From contig CANNDF010000002.1 of assembly GCA_947503305.1 (NCBI GenBank), positions 496,001-560,000 on the forward strand: a DNA stretch of 64,000 nt, read 5' to 3'. The notes below the pieces were generated by a model. That model was not told the DNA's origin, did no database searches, and was given only the letters and a program-made list of their open reading frames with translations. Source of the stretch: an uncultured Dokdonia sp. GTDB taxonomy: Bacteria; Bacteroidota; Bacteroidia; Flavobacteriales; Flavobacteriaceae. Position 1 is the stretch's first letter. Every line of letters begins with the position of its first letter. Made by a program: the position numbers and the translations under genes. This document shows, piece by piece, positions 37,135 to 45,598 of this stretch.

Positions 37135-38706
37135 GTGAATAAAAAACTGTTTTTTCTTCTTATAATTCTTATGAGTCTATCGCTTATAGGAATCATATTT
37201 GTTCAAGGCTATTGGATTTCAAATAGTGTAGAGGCTAAAAGAGAACAATTTTCATTTAGTGCAAAAAGAGCACTAGCCTCCGTGGCAGAAAAAATACAGA
37301 ACAGGGAACTTGAAGATTATTATTACCCACTTCAAAAATTAATTGATAGTGTTGGTGTCCCTGATGATCTTACATTTAATGAATATTTTTTAGTAGAAGA
37401 AGATCCTATTACCAATGAGGTTTTTTTATATCGTAATGGAATTTTACAACAAGACTTTAAGTTATCTGCACCAGCTTTAGAATATGACTTAGATAGTATA
37501 GAGTTTAAACGATATTACAATCGTAGCTCTAGACAAGTTATAAGTAGAGGAAGACTTGATGGCGGAAATATATCTACTCGAGATAAGGTTCAGGAATTCT
37601 CTAGACTTGTAGATTTTGAGAAGTATAGTTATAAAAATCTTATTAACGATGTAGTTCAAAAAAAACCTATACACAAACGAGTATCTGCAAAAGAGATACA
37701 AAGGGTTATGACATTAGAACTTGTGGAGCGAGAGATGGAAACCGATTTTGAGTTTGGAATTTTTGACAATGATTTATTGACAAAAGTACGATCAGAAAAT
37801 TTTGAGTTAGATGGATCATCTCAATTATATAAAGCTACATTATTTCCAGATAAAGATGGGATAAGTGATTATTATTTATATGCTAATTTTCCAGGAGAGA
37901 AGAAGTTTGTTATCTCGTCTATCATAGGAATGGCAGTACTATCTATCATATTTACGTTGATTATCGTTGTTGCTTATTCTAGCGCATTACATCAGTTAAA
38001 TAAGCAACGTCAAATCTCCCAGATTAAAACGGATTTTATTAATAATATGACTCATGAGTTTAAAACTCCTATAGCAACAATTAATCTTGCATTAGATGCT
38101 GTCAAAAATCCTAAAATATCTGATAATAAAGATAAAGTAGCATATTATCATAGTATGATACGAGATGAGAATAAAAGAATGCATGCACAAGTAGAAAATG
38201 TATTGCGTATCTCAAAACTTGAAAAGAATGAACTTGATATACGTAAAGAACGATATAAGTTACATGATATCATAGAAGATGCAGTAAATCATGTAGAGCT
38301 CATAGTAGAAAATAGGAATGGATATATAGAAACACATTTAGAAGCACATAAATCTTCTGTTCTAGCCAATGAATCGCATTTTACAAACGTTATAGTAAAT
38401 ATATTAGATAACGCTGTAAAATACTCTTCAGCAGAACCTAAGATAGATGTCTTTACAGAAAATGTAAAAGATTTTATATATGTAAAAATTCAAGATCAAG
38501 GCGATGGAATGTCAAAAACTGCCCAACGTAAGATTTTTGAGAAGTTTTATAGAGAACATACAGGAAATATTCATAATGTCAAAGGGCATGGATTGGGTCT
38601 AGCATATGCTAGACAGATAGTCGAAGACCATCAAGGAGAAATCTTTGTGGAAAGCGAAAAAGGAAAAGGAAGCACATTCATCATTAAATTACCACTAATA
38701 TCATAG
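37135..38706 (+). CDS. Sensor histidine kinase, RprX-like
   Basis: The 523-residue membrane kinase has a first membrane helix (about 5-25), a large extracytoplasmic sensor region (about 26-258) and a second helix (about 259-282). The H-box is NNMTHEFKTPIATINLALDA, and the ATPase domain shows NILDNAVKYSS, IQDQGDGM and GHGLGLAYARQIVEDH. The start is GTG at 37135. It is 3 bases before its OmpR-type regulator. Similar pairs are called RprX/RprY in Bacteroides and Porphyromonas, where they respond to stress; orthology is inferred. Confidence 0.92.
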   Translation: MNKKLFFLLIILMSLSLIGIIFVQGYWISNSVEAKREQFSFSAKRALASVAEKIQNRELEDYYYPLQKLIDSVGVPDDLTFNEYFLVEEDPITNEVFLYRNGILQQDFKLSAPALEYDLDSIEFKRYYNRSSRQVISRGRLDGGNISTRDKVQEFSRLVDFEKYSYKNLINDVVQKKPIHKRVSAKEIQRVMTLELVEREMETDFEFGIFDNDLLTKVRSENFELDGSSQLYKATLFPDKDGISDYYLYANFPGEKKFVISSIIGMAVLSIIFTLIIVVAYSSALHQLNKQRQISQIKTDFINNMTHEFKTPIATINLALDAVKNPKISDNKDKVAYYHSMIRDENKRMHAQVENVLRISKLEKNELDIRKERYKLHDIIEDAVNHVELIVENRNGYIETHLEAHKSSVLANESHFTNVIVNILDNAVKYSSAEPKIDVFTENVKDFIYVKIQDQGDGMSKTAQRKIFEKFYREHTGNIHNVKGHGLGLAYARQIVEDHQGEIFVESEKGKGSTFIIKLPLIS

Positions 38707-38709
38707 TAT

Positions 38710-39420
38710 ATGGAAACTGAAAACAAAAAGATTTTACTTGTAGAAGATGATCCAAATTTTGGAACAGTATTAAAGGATTATCTATCTATGAATGATTATG
38801 ACGTCACTCATGCAAAAAATGGCATGGAGGGATTTGAAAAATTTAAAAAGGACGATTTTGATCTTTGTATACTAGATGTAATGATGCCATATAAAGATGG
38901 TTTTACACTAGCAAAAGAAATACGTGAGAAGAATACAGATGTTCCTATCATATTCTTAACTGCAAAGGCATTAAAAGAAGATGTTCTTAAAGGATATAAA
39001 GTAGGTGCAGATGATTACCTAAATAAACCATTTGATAGTGAAGTATTGCTTATGAAAATTAAAGCAATTATTCAACGTAAAAGCGTCGATTCTGTAGCAG
39101 ATAGCAAACAGTTTGAGTTTATCATTGGTAATTTTCACCTTAACTCCAAACTTCGTTTTCTTACCTTCAAAGATGAAGAGCCTATCAAGCTTTCACCTAA
39201 AGAAAATGAATTATTACGTATGCTTGCTTTACATGAGAATGACTTGATGCCTCGTGAATTAGCACTTACTAAAATATGGAGAGACGACAATTATTTTACA
39301 TCTAGGAGTATGGATGTTTATATTGCAAAACTACGAAAGTACCTTAAGAAAGATGACTCTGTAGAAATTTTAAATATCCATGGAGAAGGCTTTAGGCTTG
39401 TTATAAAAGTAGAAGAATAA
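38710..39420 (+). CDS. Response regulator, OmpR family, RprY-like
   Basis: The 236-residue DNA-binding regulator has a receiver domain with acidic pocket VEDDPNF, phospho-acceptor Asp in CILDVMMP, Thr in IFLTAKA and Lys in YLNKPFD. A winged-helix domain (about 135-233) follows, with LSPKENELLRML and SRSMDVYIAKLRKYL. It starts 3 bases after its kinase and ends before a terminator shared with miaA. It is inferred to be the RprY counterpart. Confidence 0.93.
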   Translation: METENKKILLVEDDPNFGTVLKDYLSMNDYDVTHAKNGMEGFEKFKKDDFDLCILDVMMPYKDGFTLAKEIREKNTDVPIIFLTAKALKEDVLKGYKVGADDYLNKPFDSEVLLMKIKAIIQRKSVDSVADSKQFEFIIGNFHLNSKLRFLTFKDEEPIKLSPKENELLRMLALHENDLMPRELALTKIWRDDNYFTSRSMDVYIAKLRKYLKKDDSVEILNIHGEGFRLVIKVEE

Positions 39421-39449
39421 GCGTATCACTTGATATTAGTGAAGAAAGT

Positions 39450-39480
39450 AAAAAACACCTCTAGTACTGGGGTGTTTTTT
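39450..39480. terminator. Terminator between the RprY-like gene and miaA
   Basis: AAAAAACACC (39450-39459) pairs with GGTGTTTTTT (39471-39480) around an 11-base loop, with A/T runs on both sides. It overlaps the 3' end of miaA and probably works for both convergent genes. Confidence 0.78.
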
Positions 39481-40372
39481 TATGTATAAATTGCGCAATT
39501 TCTTCAAAAGGGGTTTCATAATCAAACCATTCAATACTTGTGTCTTTGCGATACCATGTAAGTTGTCTTTTTGCAAAGCGACGTGTATTAGTTTTTATAT
39601 TTTCTATAGCTTGAGACAGTGATACTTTACCTTCAAAATGCTCAAAAAGTTCTCGATATCCTACAGTTTGGAGTGCATTTAATTGCTTTCGCGAAAGCAA
39701 TCTATATACCTCTTCCACGAGCCCTTGTTCAACCATAAGATCTACACGTCTATTGATCCGATCATACATAATAGTACGATCTGTAGAAAGCCCAATTTTA
39801 AGAGTCTCAAAAGTACGATCAGGTTTGGATTGATTTAAAAAAGAAGAAAAAGGTTTGTTAACCGAAAGACATACTTCAAGAGCTCGCATTACACGCTGTT
39901 GGTTATGTATATCTACTCGGTCATAATATATGGGGTCCTTTTTTTTGAGTAGTTCCTGAAGCGCTATAATGCCTTTTTCCTGGTAGAGAAGAATAAGTTC
40001 TTCACGTATTCCTTTTTTTGTGTCAGGAAATTGATCCAATCCATTGATAACAGCATCTACATACATACCAGAACCGCCAACCATAGTCACTCTATTGTCA
40101 GTTTTAAATAATGTGTCTAAGAGGGCAATCGCTTCTCTTTCAAAGTGACCTACACTATAGTTGTCTTCTATAGAAATATGCTGTATAAAATGATGTTTTG
40201 CAGCAGCTAGTTCGGAAGGGGTAGGAACTGCAGTACCTAAATACATTTCTTTGTAAAACTGTCTTGAGTCTGCAGATATAATATCTGTTTTAAAATGTGT
40301 AGCAATTTTTATGGACAATGCTGTTTTACCTATAGCGGTAGGCCCAACAATGGTAATAAGATACTTAGTCAT
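39461..40372 (-). CDS. miaA: tRNA dimethylallyltransferase MiaA
   Basis: The 303-residue enzyme adds an isopentenyl group to A37 of tRNAs reading codons that begin with U. It has P-loop GPTAIGKT (10-17), ISADSRQFY and the catalytic DxxR in that segment, VGGSGMYVDAV, LNALQTVGYRELF and the C-terminal NTRRFAKRQLTWYRKD. Length is normal. It overlaps the channel gene upstream by 8 bases. A palindrome copy is read as LLSRKQL in the helical insert. Confidence 0.97.
   Translation of the reverse strand: MTKYLITIVGPTAIGKTALSIKIATHFKTDIISADSRQFYKEMYLGTAVPTPSELAAAKHHFIQHISIEDNYSVGHFEREAIALLDTLFKTDNRVTMVGGSGMYVDAVINGLDQFPDTKKGIREELILLYQEKGIIALQELLKKKDPIYYDRVDIHNQQRVMRALEVCLSVNKPFSSFLNQSKPDRTFETLKIGLSTDRTIMYDRINRRVDLMVEQGLVEEVYRLLSRKQLNALQTVGYRELFEHFEGKVSLSQAIENIKTNTRRFAKRQLTWYRKDTSIEWFDYETPFEEIAQFIHKKTPQY
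39682..39701. repeat. Dispersed palindrome, copy 6, 20 bp (inside miaA)
   Basis: Perfect 20-bp palindrome ATTGCTTTCGCGAAAGCAAT with the 14-bp core at 39685-39698. It is read on the minus strand as Leu-Ser-Arg-Lys. The flanks differ from copies 3 and 5 but remain self-complementary. Confidence 0.92.
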
Positions 40373-41207
40373 TATTTAAAGAATAACCACAATTATTACA
40401 AAACTTAGCACCATCTGAGTGAGTGTCATGGTTACAGCTACCACATACTTGCGTATTTGTATGAACAGGTTCATTTCTGCCTTGTAATTCGCTTTTTGCA
40501 TACTCTGCACTTACAATGCCAGTAGGGACTGCTATGATACCATATCCCATAATCATTATAATAGCTGCCAGAAATTGTCCAAGAGGAGTAATAGGGGCAA
40601 TGTCACCATATCCTACTGTGGTAAGTGTTACAATACACCAGTATATACTCACAGGGATATTTCTAAAACCACTTTCTTCACCTTCTATTAAATACATGAT
40701 TGTCCCTGCAATAATACATACTACCAGCACAGTAAATAAGAAGACACTGATTTTTGTTTTACTATCTCTTAATGCTTTTGAAAGCTTATTAGATTCTCCT
40801 ATATATCGGGTAACTTTTAAAATTCTAAAAATTCGTAATAGGCGAAGAGCGCGTACAGTAATCAATGCATTAGATCCTACGATAAAGAATGACAAATACA
40901 GTGGAATTGTCGATAGAAAATCAATAATACCATAAAAACTAAAAATATATTTGCTAGATTTTTTTACGGTAATGATTCGTGCGATATATTCAAATGAAAA
41001 GAAAATGGTGATAATCCATTCTCCAGCATAGAAGATATCGTGATACTTTGCATCAAGCCTATCTACACTTTCTAGCATAACAAGGACAATACTTGCCAGA
41101 ATTAAAATCAAAAGAATTACATCAAATGCACGCCCTTGAGGAGTATCTGCCTCATAGATGATTTCATGCAATCGGGATTTCCAGGTATGTTTACTTTGTG
41201 CGTTCAA
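40365..41207 (-). CDS. Voltage-gated-type potassium channel with C-terminal zinc ribbon
   Basis: The 280-residue ion channel has six membrane helices and a fourth helix carrying regularly spaced Arg (VRALRLLRIFRILKVTRY), a voltage-sensor pattern. The pore loop TLTTVGYGDIAP is a potassium selectivity filter. After the last helix the tail has a four-Cys ribbon, CGSC ... CNNCGYS, likely binding zinc. The gene overlaps miaA by 8 bases. The channel part resembles KvAP/Kch-like channels; the zinc ribbon may sense redox or bind a partner, which is inference. Confidence 0.9.
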   Translation of the reverse strand: MNAQSKHTWKSRLHEIIYEADTPQGRAFDVILLILILASIVLVMLESVDRLDAKYHDIFYAGEWIITIFFSFEYIARIITVKKSSKYIFSFYGIIDFLSTIPLYLSFFIVGSNALITVRALRLLRIFRILKVTRYIGESNKLSKALRDSKTKISVFLFTVLVVCIIAGTIMYLIEGEESGFRNIPVSIYWCIVTLTTVGYGDIAPITPLGQFLAAIIMIMGYGIIAVPTGIVSAEYAKSELQGRNEPVHTNTQVCGSCNHDTHSDGAKFCNNCGYSLNND

Positions 41208-41242
41208 TAAAAATATTAGGAGTTATAAATGTAGCAAATTTG

Positions 41243-42622
41243 CTAGGAACTCGGTATTTCTGACAATGGGATGGTTTTGTATACTTTTTTTGTGCGAAGA
41301 TAACTTTGTATAATATGTTGAGCATCTCTGTTATCTTCCATAGTAGTAATAATAGATTTTAATATATCAAGATGATTAAGTTGGAAATTTAAATTATAAA
41401 AACCGATCCCTCTAAAAACGCCATCTTCTATTAGAATAACAGACCTTTCATCTACATCCCTCCCTCGATCAATAATAAGCATACTCTTGTTTTCATAACT
41501 GTTTTTGTCAATAAAATGCTGAACCCGTTTGTTATACATTACAGCGTCTTCCTCATTGATACAAGCGCCGTTACATTTTTTTATAGTAAAATTAAAACAA
41601 TTACTTTTCCCGTTTTGAAGCGATGTTTTATTAGTGCATAAATCATAGGTGTCTACTATTTTATCCAAATGCGCTTTTGCAGACATCATATTACTAAAAG
41701 TGGTAATCGCGCGTTTACGATTATCTACTTTTTCTGTCTTAAGATTAATATACCCATCTTCATCTACAAATTGAGAGAGTTGTATATTGTATCGTCTTCT
41801 TCGTAAGGCTCTATTAAATTTGGGAGTATTTACTTTAATCTCCTCACTTTCTTTTAGAAGTGCTATTAATTCACTTCCAGTTTCTTCATATGTTACTGCG
41901 ATTACTTCATCTTGTATCCGTTTACTCTTGCGGTTATCACTAGTAAAATGCTGTGTTAATCGTTTTTTTATATTTTTACTTTTGCCTATGTATATGATAG
42001 TCCCATTCCCATCATGCATATAATACACTCCACAGACGGATGGGGTGCTTTCTATTATATCTTTAAGCTTTTTATCAATATTTTTTTTAGGAAATGCTCG
42101 AACAGATGCTTGTATGATTTTTTTTTCAGTATCCTTAGCCAGTAACATTTTAAAAAGCTTTACAGTAGCCATTGCATCTCCATTAGCCCGATGCCTATCT
42201 GTCATTGGAATTCCTAATGCTTTGGTAAGCTTCCCTAAACTGTAACTATCATGACCAGGTAGTAGTTCTTGTGAAAGGGCTACGGTACAAAGGGTAGTTT
42301 GTTCAAAAGGATATCCTAGACGATCAAATTCTAAACTTAGGATTCTATAATCAAATTGCGCATTGTGAGCAACAATAATACAACCCTCTGTAATCTCTAT
42401 AATTCGTTTTGCAACTTCATAAAATTTAGGAGCATTACGTAGCATATCATTATTAATGCCAGTAAGGCCTACGACAAAAGCTTGGATGGGTCTTTCAGGA
42501 TTTATAAGACTTATGAATTGATCTACAACAGTATGACCATCAAAACGATATATAGCAATCTCAGTAATACCTTCTTCATTGTATTTGCCACCTGTAGTTT
42601 CTATGTCTAAAATTGCATACAT
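41243..42622 (-). CDS. DEDD exonuclease fused to GIY-YIG endonuclease
   Basis: The 459-residue protein is a two-nuclease fusion. The N-terminal DnaQ-like 3'-5' exonuclease (1-170) has Exo I ILDIETTGG, Exo II HNAQFDYRIL and Exo III HRANGDAMATV. A UvrC-like GIY-YIG domain follows at about 195-280 (GVYYMHDGNGTIIYIGKS, then KKRLTQHFT). The C-terminal region contains Cys-rich NCFNFTIKKCNGAC, as in UvrC/Cho relatives. It is inferred to act in DNA repair; it is not a complete UvrC because UvrB-binding and RNase H parts are not evident. Confidence 0.9.
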   Translation of the reverse strand: MYAILDIETTGGKYNEEGITEIAIYRFDGHTVVDQFISLINPERPIQAFVVGLTGINNDMLRNAPKFYEVAKRIIEITEGCIIVAHNAQFDYRILSLEFDRLGYPFEQTTLCTVALSQELLPGHDSYSLGKLTKALGIPMTDRHRANGDAMATVKLFKMLLAKDTEKKIIQASVRAFPKKNIDKKLKDIIESTPSVCGVYYMHDGNGTIIYIGKSKNIKKRLTQHFTSDNRKSKRIQDEVIAVTYEETGSELIALLKESEEIKVNTPKFNRALRRRRYNIQLSQFVDEDGYINLKTEKVDNRKRAITTFSNMMSAKAHLDKIVDTYDLCTNKTSLQNGKSNCFNFTIKKCNGACINEEDAVMYNKRVQHFIDKNSYENKSMLIIDRGRDVDERSVILIEDGVFRGIGFYNLNFQLNHLDILKSIITTMEDNRDAQHIIQSYLRTKKVYKTIPLSEIPSS

Positions 42623-42699
42623 CTAATTCCCATTTTGCTTTCTATCGCAACATAATGAGGTATATCGTTTTTGTTATTCTTATAAAAAGAAGAATTTGA

Positions 42700-43353
42700 T
42701 TAATAATTTCTCGCACCAAAAATAGCACTTCCTACTCTAATCATTGTGCTTCCATTTTCTATAGCAAGTTCGTAATCGCCACTCATTCCCATAGATAAAA
42801 TAGATAGGTTTTTGCTTTCGCGAAAGCGTACAAATAACCCTTCTAAAAGTTCAAACTCGGCTTCTATTTGAGTAGGATCATCTGTAAATGATGCCATACC
42901 CATGAGTCCCTTTACATTAATATTAGAATAGCTTTCAAATTGATTTTTTTCTAAGAAAGAAATAGCTTCATGTATAGGCATTCCATACTTACTTTCTTCA
43001 CGGGCTATTTTTACCTGAAGCAAGACATCTACTTTTCTATCTATATTTTTTGCTTGCTTATCAATTTCTTTAAAAAGTTTTATCCTATCCGCACTATGAA
43101 TCAAATTTACATAGGATATCATTTGTTTAACCTTATTGGTCTGAACATGGCCGATCATATGCCACTTAATATCCTTAGGGAGTTGTTCCCATTTTTCGGA
43201 CATTTCTTGGATTTTATTTTCACCAAAAATTCGTTGTCCAGCATCATATGCTTCTTTTATATTTAGAACAGGTTTGGTTTTTGAAACAGCAACTAGAGTT
43301 ACCGTATTTGGGATTGTAGCTTTAAAGGAAGCTATATTCTGTGAGATATTCAT
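42700..43353 (-). CDS. YggS-family pyridoxal phosphate homeostasis protein
   Basis: The frame opens at 43497, but the ATG at 43353 is preferred. It gives 217 residues, the usual family length, and avoids overlap with the gene upstream. The PLP-binding barrel shows VTLVAVSKTKPV with the Schiff-base Lys, FGENKIQEM, WHMIGHVQTNKVK and the terminal phosphate-binding MGMSGDYELAIENGSTMIRV. The protein buffers PLP in the cytosol. A palindrome copy is read as RFRES, the only one in that frame. Confidence 0.94.
   Translation of the reverse strand: MNISQNIASFKATIPNTVTLVAVSKTKPVLNIKEAYDAGQRIFGENKIQEMSEKWEQLPKDIKWHMIGHVQTNKVKQMISYVNLIHSADRIKLFKEIDKQAKNIDRKVDVLLQVKIAREESKYGMPIHEAISFLEKNQFESYSNINVKGLMGMASFTDDPTQIEAEFELLEGLFVRFRESKNLSILSMGMSGDYELAIENGSTMIRVGSAIFGARNY
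42814..42827. repeat. Dispersed palindrome, copy 7 (inside yggS-like gene)
   Basis: Exact 14-bp core. Read on the minus strand as Arg-Phe-Arg-Glu-Ser, the third reading frame seen among the copies. Confidence 0.9.
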
Positions 43354-43393
43354 ATACTCGCGCTTGGTCTTTTTTAATACGGGGGATTTAGAT

Positions 43394-44632
43394 TTAAAAC
43401 TCATATATGGTGATGCCACTGCGTAATTTGGGTTCAATATACGTACTTTTTGGAGGCATTGTATACCCTTCGTCTGCGATTTGTTTGAGTTCTTCAATAG
43501 TTATGGGTAGCATGCCAAAACCTATTTCATAATCACCAGCATCTACAAGACTCTTTACATACACCATATCTTTTTTCCCATCTGCATACCCGATACGTGC
43601 ATCATTACGTACATCTTTGATTCCTAAAATGGGTGCCAAGATTGTTTTGTAAAGAATTTGAGTATCTAGTTTTTCAAGAGAATTTGTAAATGAATAATTA
43701 CTTTTACGGAGATATAAGGAATAAAACTCTCCATCTAGATACATAGAGAAATGATGTTTTTTACTTGGTTTATAAGCAGTGCGTCCTCGATTCTCAATTC
43801 TATAAAATGCATCTAGAGCAATTAAAAACTCTTCTTTAGAATACCCATTCAAATCTTTTATGAGTCTATTGAACTCATGAATTCGTAAGTGTGATTCAGG
43901 GATCAGATAGCTCATAAAATAGTTATATGCTGCTTTTTTATCAAAGGAACTTCCTTCTTTTTGATGGGCTTTTGAGAGTAAATATGAAGATGAAGATCGG
44001 TGATGTCCATCTGCAATATATAATTCAGACATGTTGTCAAATGCATGTTGAATTACTTGTATTTGATTATGATTAGTCAAAGGCCATACATAATGAGTAT
44101 CTCTATAGGTTGTTGTAAATTCATACTCGGCTCGTTCTTTCATTGTATCAGAAAGTACTTGAGTAATTGCTTCATCATCTGGATAAGTGAGAAGAACAGC
44201 TTCTGCATTAAAACCTACAGTATCTAAGTATTCTTTAAATAATTCCTCACGATGCTGGATGGTGTCTTCATGCTTTTTGATAAGGTTATTTTCATAATCT
44301 TCTACACTCGCAGCACCTATAATTCCACAAAATACGAAACCATCTCTATCAACAATCTTATATATATAATAAGCAGCTTGCGCATCTTTTATAAAAACAC
44401 CATCTTCTTTAAACTCTTGATATCTATTGCGTACTAATGAAAAACGACTTGGCCCTTTGATTTCTTTGTGATATTTATACCCTGGGTTTACGATGTGTAA
44501 AAATGAATATGGATTTACATCCATACGTCCATTGCGTTGCTCTTCTGTATATGACTCATACGAACGTGATGCGACGAGGCTAACCTTATCACGTGTGGGA
44601 CGTACAGCTTGAAAGGGAATAATTTTAGGCAA
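43394..44632 (-). CDS. DUF1015 family protein
   Basis: The 412-residue cytosolic protein begins MPKIIPFQAVRPTRDKVSLV, which matches the DUF1015 family start, and carries the conserved ADGHHRSSSSYLLS. The family is widespread but biochemically uncharacterised; the HHR cluster suggests a metal or phosphate site. It is 18 bases from the upstream hydroxyacyl-CoA dehydrogenase gene, and the yggS-like gene follows, so these are probably one operon. Confidence 0.9.
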   Translation of the reverse strand: MPKIIPFQAVRPTRDKVSLVASRSYESYTEEQRNGRMDVNPYSFLHIVNPGYKYHKEIKGPSRFSLVRNRYQEFKEDGVFIKDAQAAYYIYKIVDRDGFVFCGIIGAASVEDYENNLIKKHEDTIQHREELFKEYLDTVGFNAEAVLLTYPDDEAITQVLSDTMKERAEYEFTTTYRDTHYVWPLTNHNQIQVIQHAFDNMSELYIADGHHRSSSSYLLSKAHQKEGSSFDKKAAYNYFMSYLIPESHLRIHEFNRLIKDLNGYSKEEFLIALDAFYRIENRGRTAYKPSKKHHFSMYLDGEFYSLYLRKSNYSFTNSLEKLDTQILYKTILAPILGIKDVRNDARIGYADGKKDMVYVKSLVDAGDYEIGFGMLPITIEELKQIADEGYTMPPKSTYIEPKLRSGITIYEF

Positions 44633-44650
44633 CGGGATATTTTAATTAGT

Positions 44651-45538
44651 TTATAAAAACATTTTTGCGACAGTTTCTGCTTTGCGACTTTGCGAATAAT
44701 CGTAAAATCCTTCTCCAGATTTCACACCCAACTTCCCAGCTCTTACCATATTCACAAGTAGTGGGCATGGTGCGTATTTAGGATTTTTAAAACCATCATG
44801 CATTACTTCTAGAATAGAAAGACATACATCTAATCCTATGAAATCTGCAAGTTGTAATGGTCCCATAGGATGCGCCATTCCTAATTTCATAACAGTATCA
44901 ATCTCATAAACGCCAGCAACACCATTATATAATGTTTCTATGGCTTCATTAATCATAGGCATCAAAATACGATTTGCTACAAAACCAGGGTAGTCATTGA
45001 CTTCAACAGGTATTTTTCCTAAGCTTTTAGACAAATCCATGATTTTTGCCGTGACTTCATCACTTGTTGTATAACCTCGTATAATCTCAACCAACTTCAT
45101 GATGGGAACAGGGTTCATAAAGTGCATTCCGATAACAAGTTCTGGACGTTTAGTAACTGCAGCAATTTGTGTAATTGAAATAGAAGAGGTATTGGTGGCA
45201 AGAATGGTATCTTCTCCAGTAGCTTCATCAAGGTCCTTAAATATTTTAAGTTTAAGATCTACATTTTCAGTAGCTGCTTCTACAACTAAGCCTGCGTATT
45301 CTACTCCTTCATTTATAGCAGTAAAGGTGGTGATATTTGCAAGTGTTTCTTGTTTTTGAGCTTCGGTAATACGCTCTTTTGCAACTTGTCTGTCTAAATT
45401 TTTTGAGATAGTTGCCATTCCTCTATCAAGAGATGCCTGAGAAATATCTATTAATTGTACTTTAAAACCACTTTGTGCAAAGGTATGAGCAATCCCATTT
45501 CCCATGGTTCCTGCACCTATTACTGCTACATTTTTCAT
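44651..45538 (-). CDS. 3-hydroxyacyl-CoA (hydroxybutyryl-CoA) dehydrogenase
   Basis: The 295-residue NAD-dependent enzyme interconverts 3-hydroxyacyl-CoA and 3-oxoacyl-CoA. The Rossmann motif is VIGAGTMGNGIAHTFAQSG. Then come VVEAATENVDLK, NTSSISITQIA, the catalytic His in IGMHFMNPVPIMKLVEII and VNDYPGFVANRILMP. It is a stand-alone single enzyme of about 30 kDa rather than a FadB fusion, as in Clostridium Hbd. It sits between the oxidoreductase and DUF1015 genes on the same strand. Confidence 0.94.
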   Translation of the reverse strand: MKNVAVIGAGTMGNGIAHTFAQSGFKVQLIDISQASLDRGMATISKNLDRQVAKERITEAQKQETLANITTFTAINEGVEYAGLVVEAATENVDLKLKIFKDLDEATGEDTILATNTSSISITQIAAVTKRPELVIGMHFMNPVPIMKLVEIIRGYTTSDEVTAKIMDLSKSLGKIPVEVNDYPGFVANRILMPMINEAIETLYNGVAGVYEIDTVMKLGMAHPMGPLQLADFIGLDVCLSILEVMHDGFKNPKYAPCPLLVNMVRAGKLGVKSGEGFYDYSQSRKAETVAKMFL

Positions 45539-45598
45539 AGTATTGTATTATTTGTTTTTTGATAAGGTATGGGCATTAAACCCATTCCTGATATAGTT

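Noticed and set aside
43354-43497. Longer N-terminus of the YggS-like protein starting at 43497
   Set aside because: It overlaps the DUF1015 gene and exceeds family length; the ATG at 43353 gives the normal protein.
45545-45595. Hairpin ATGGG/CCCAT between the dehydrogenase and Gfo/Idh genes
   Set aside because: Weak five-base stem without a T-run in either useful direction.
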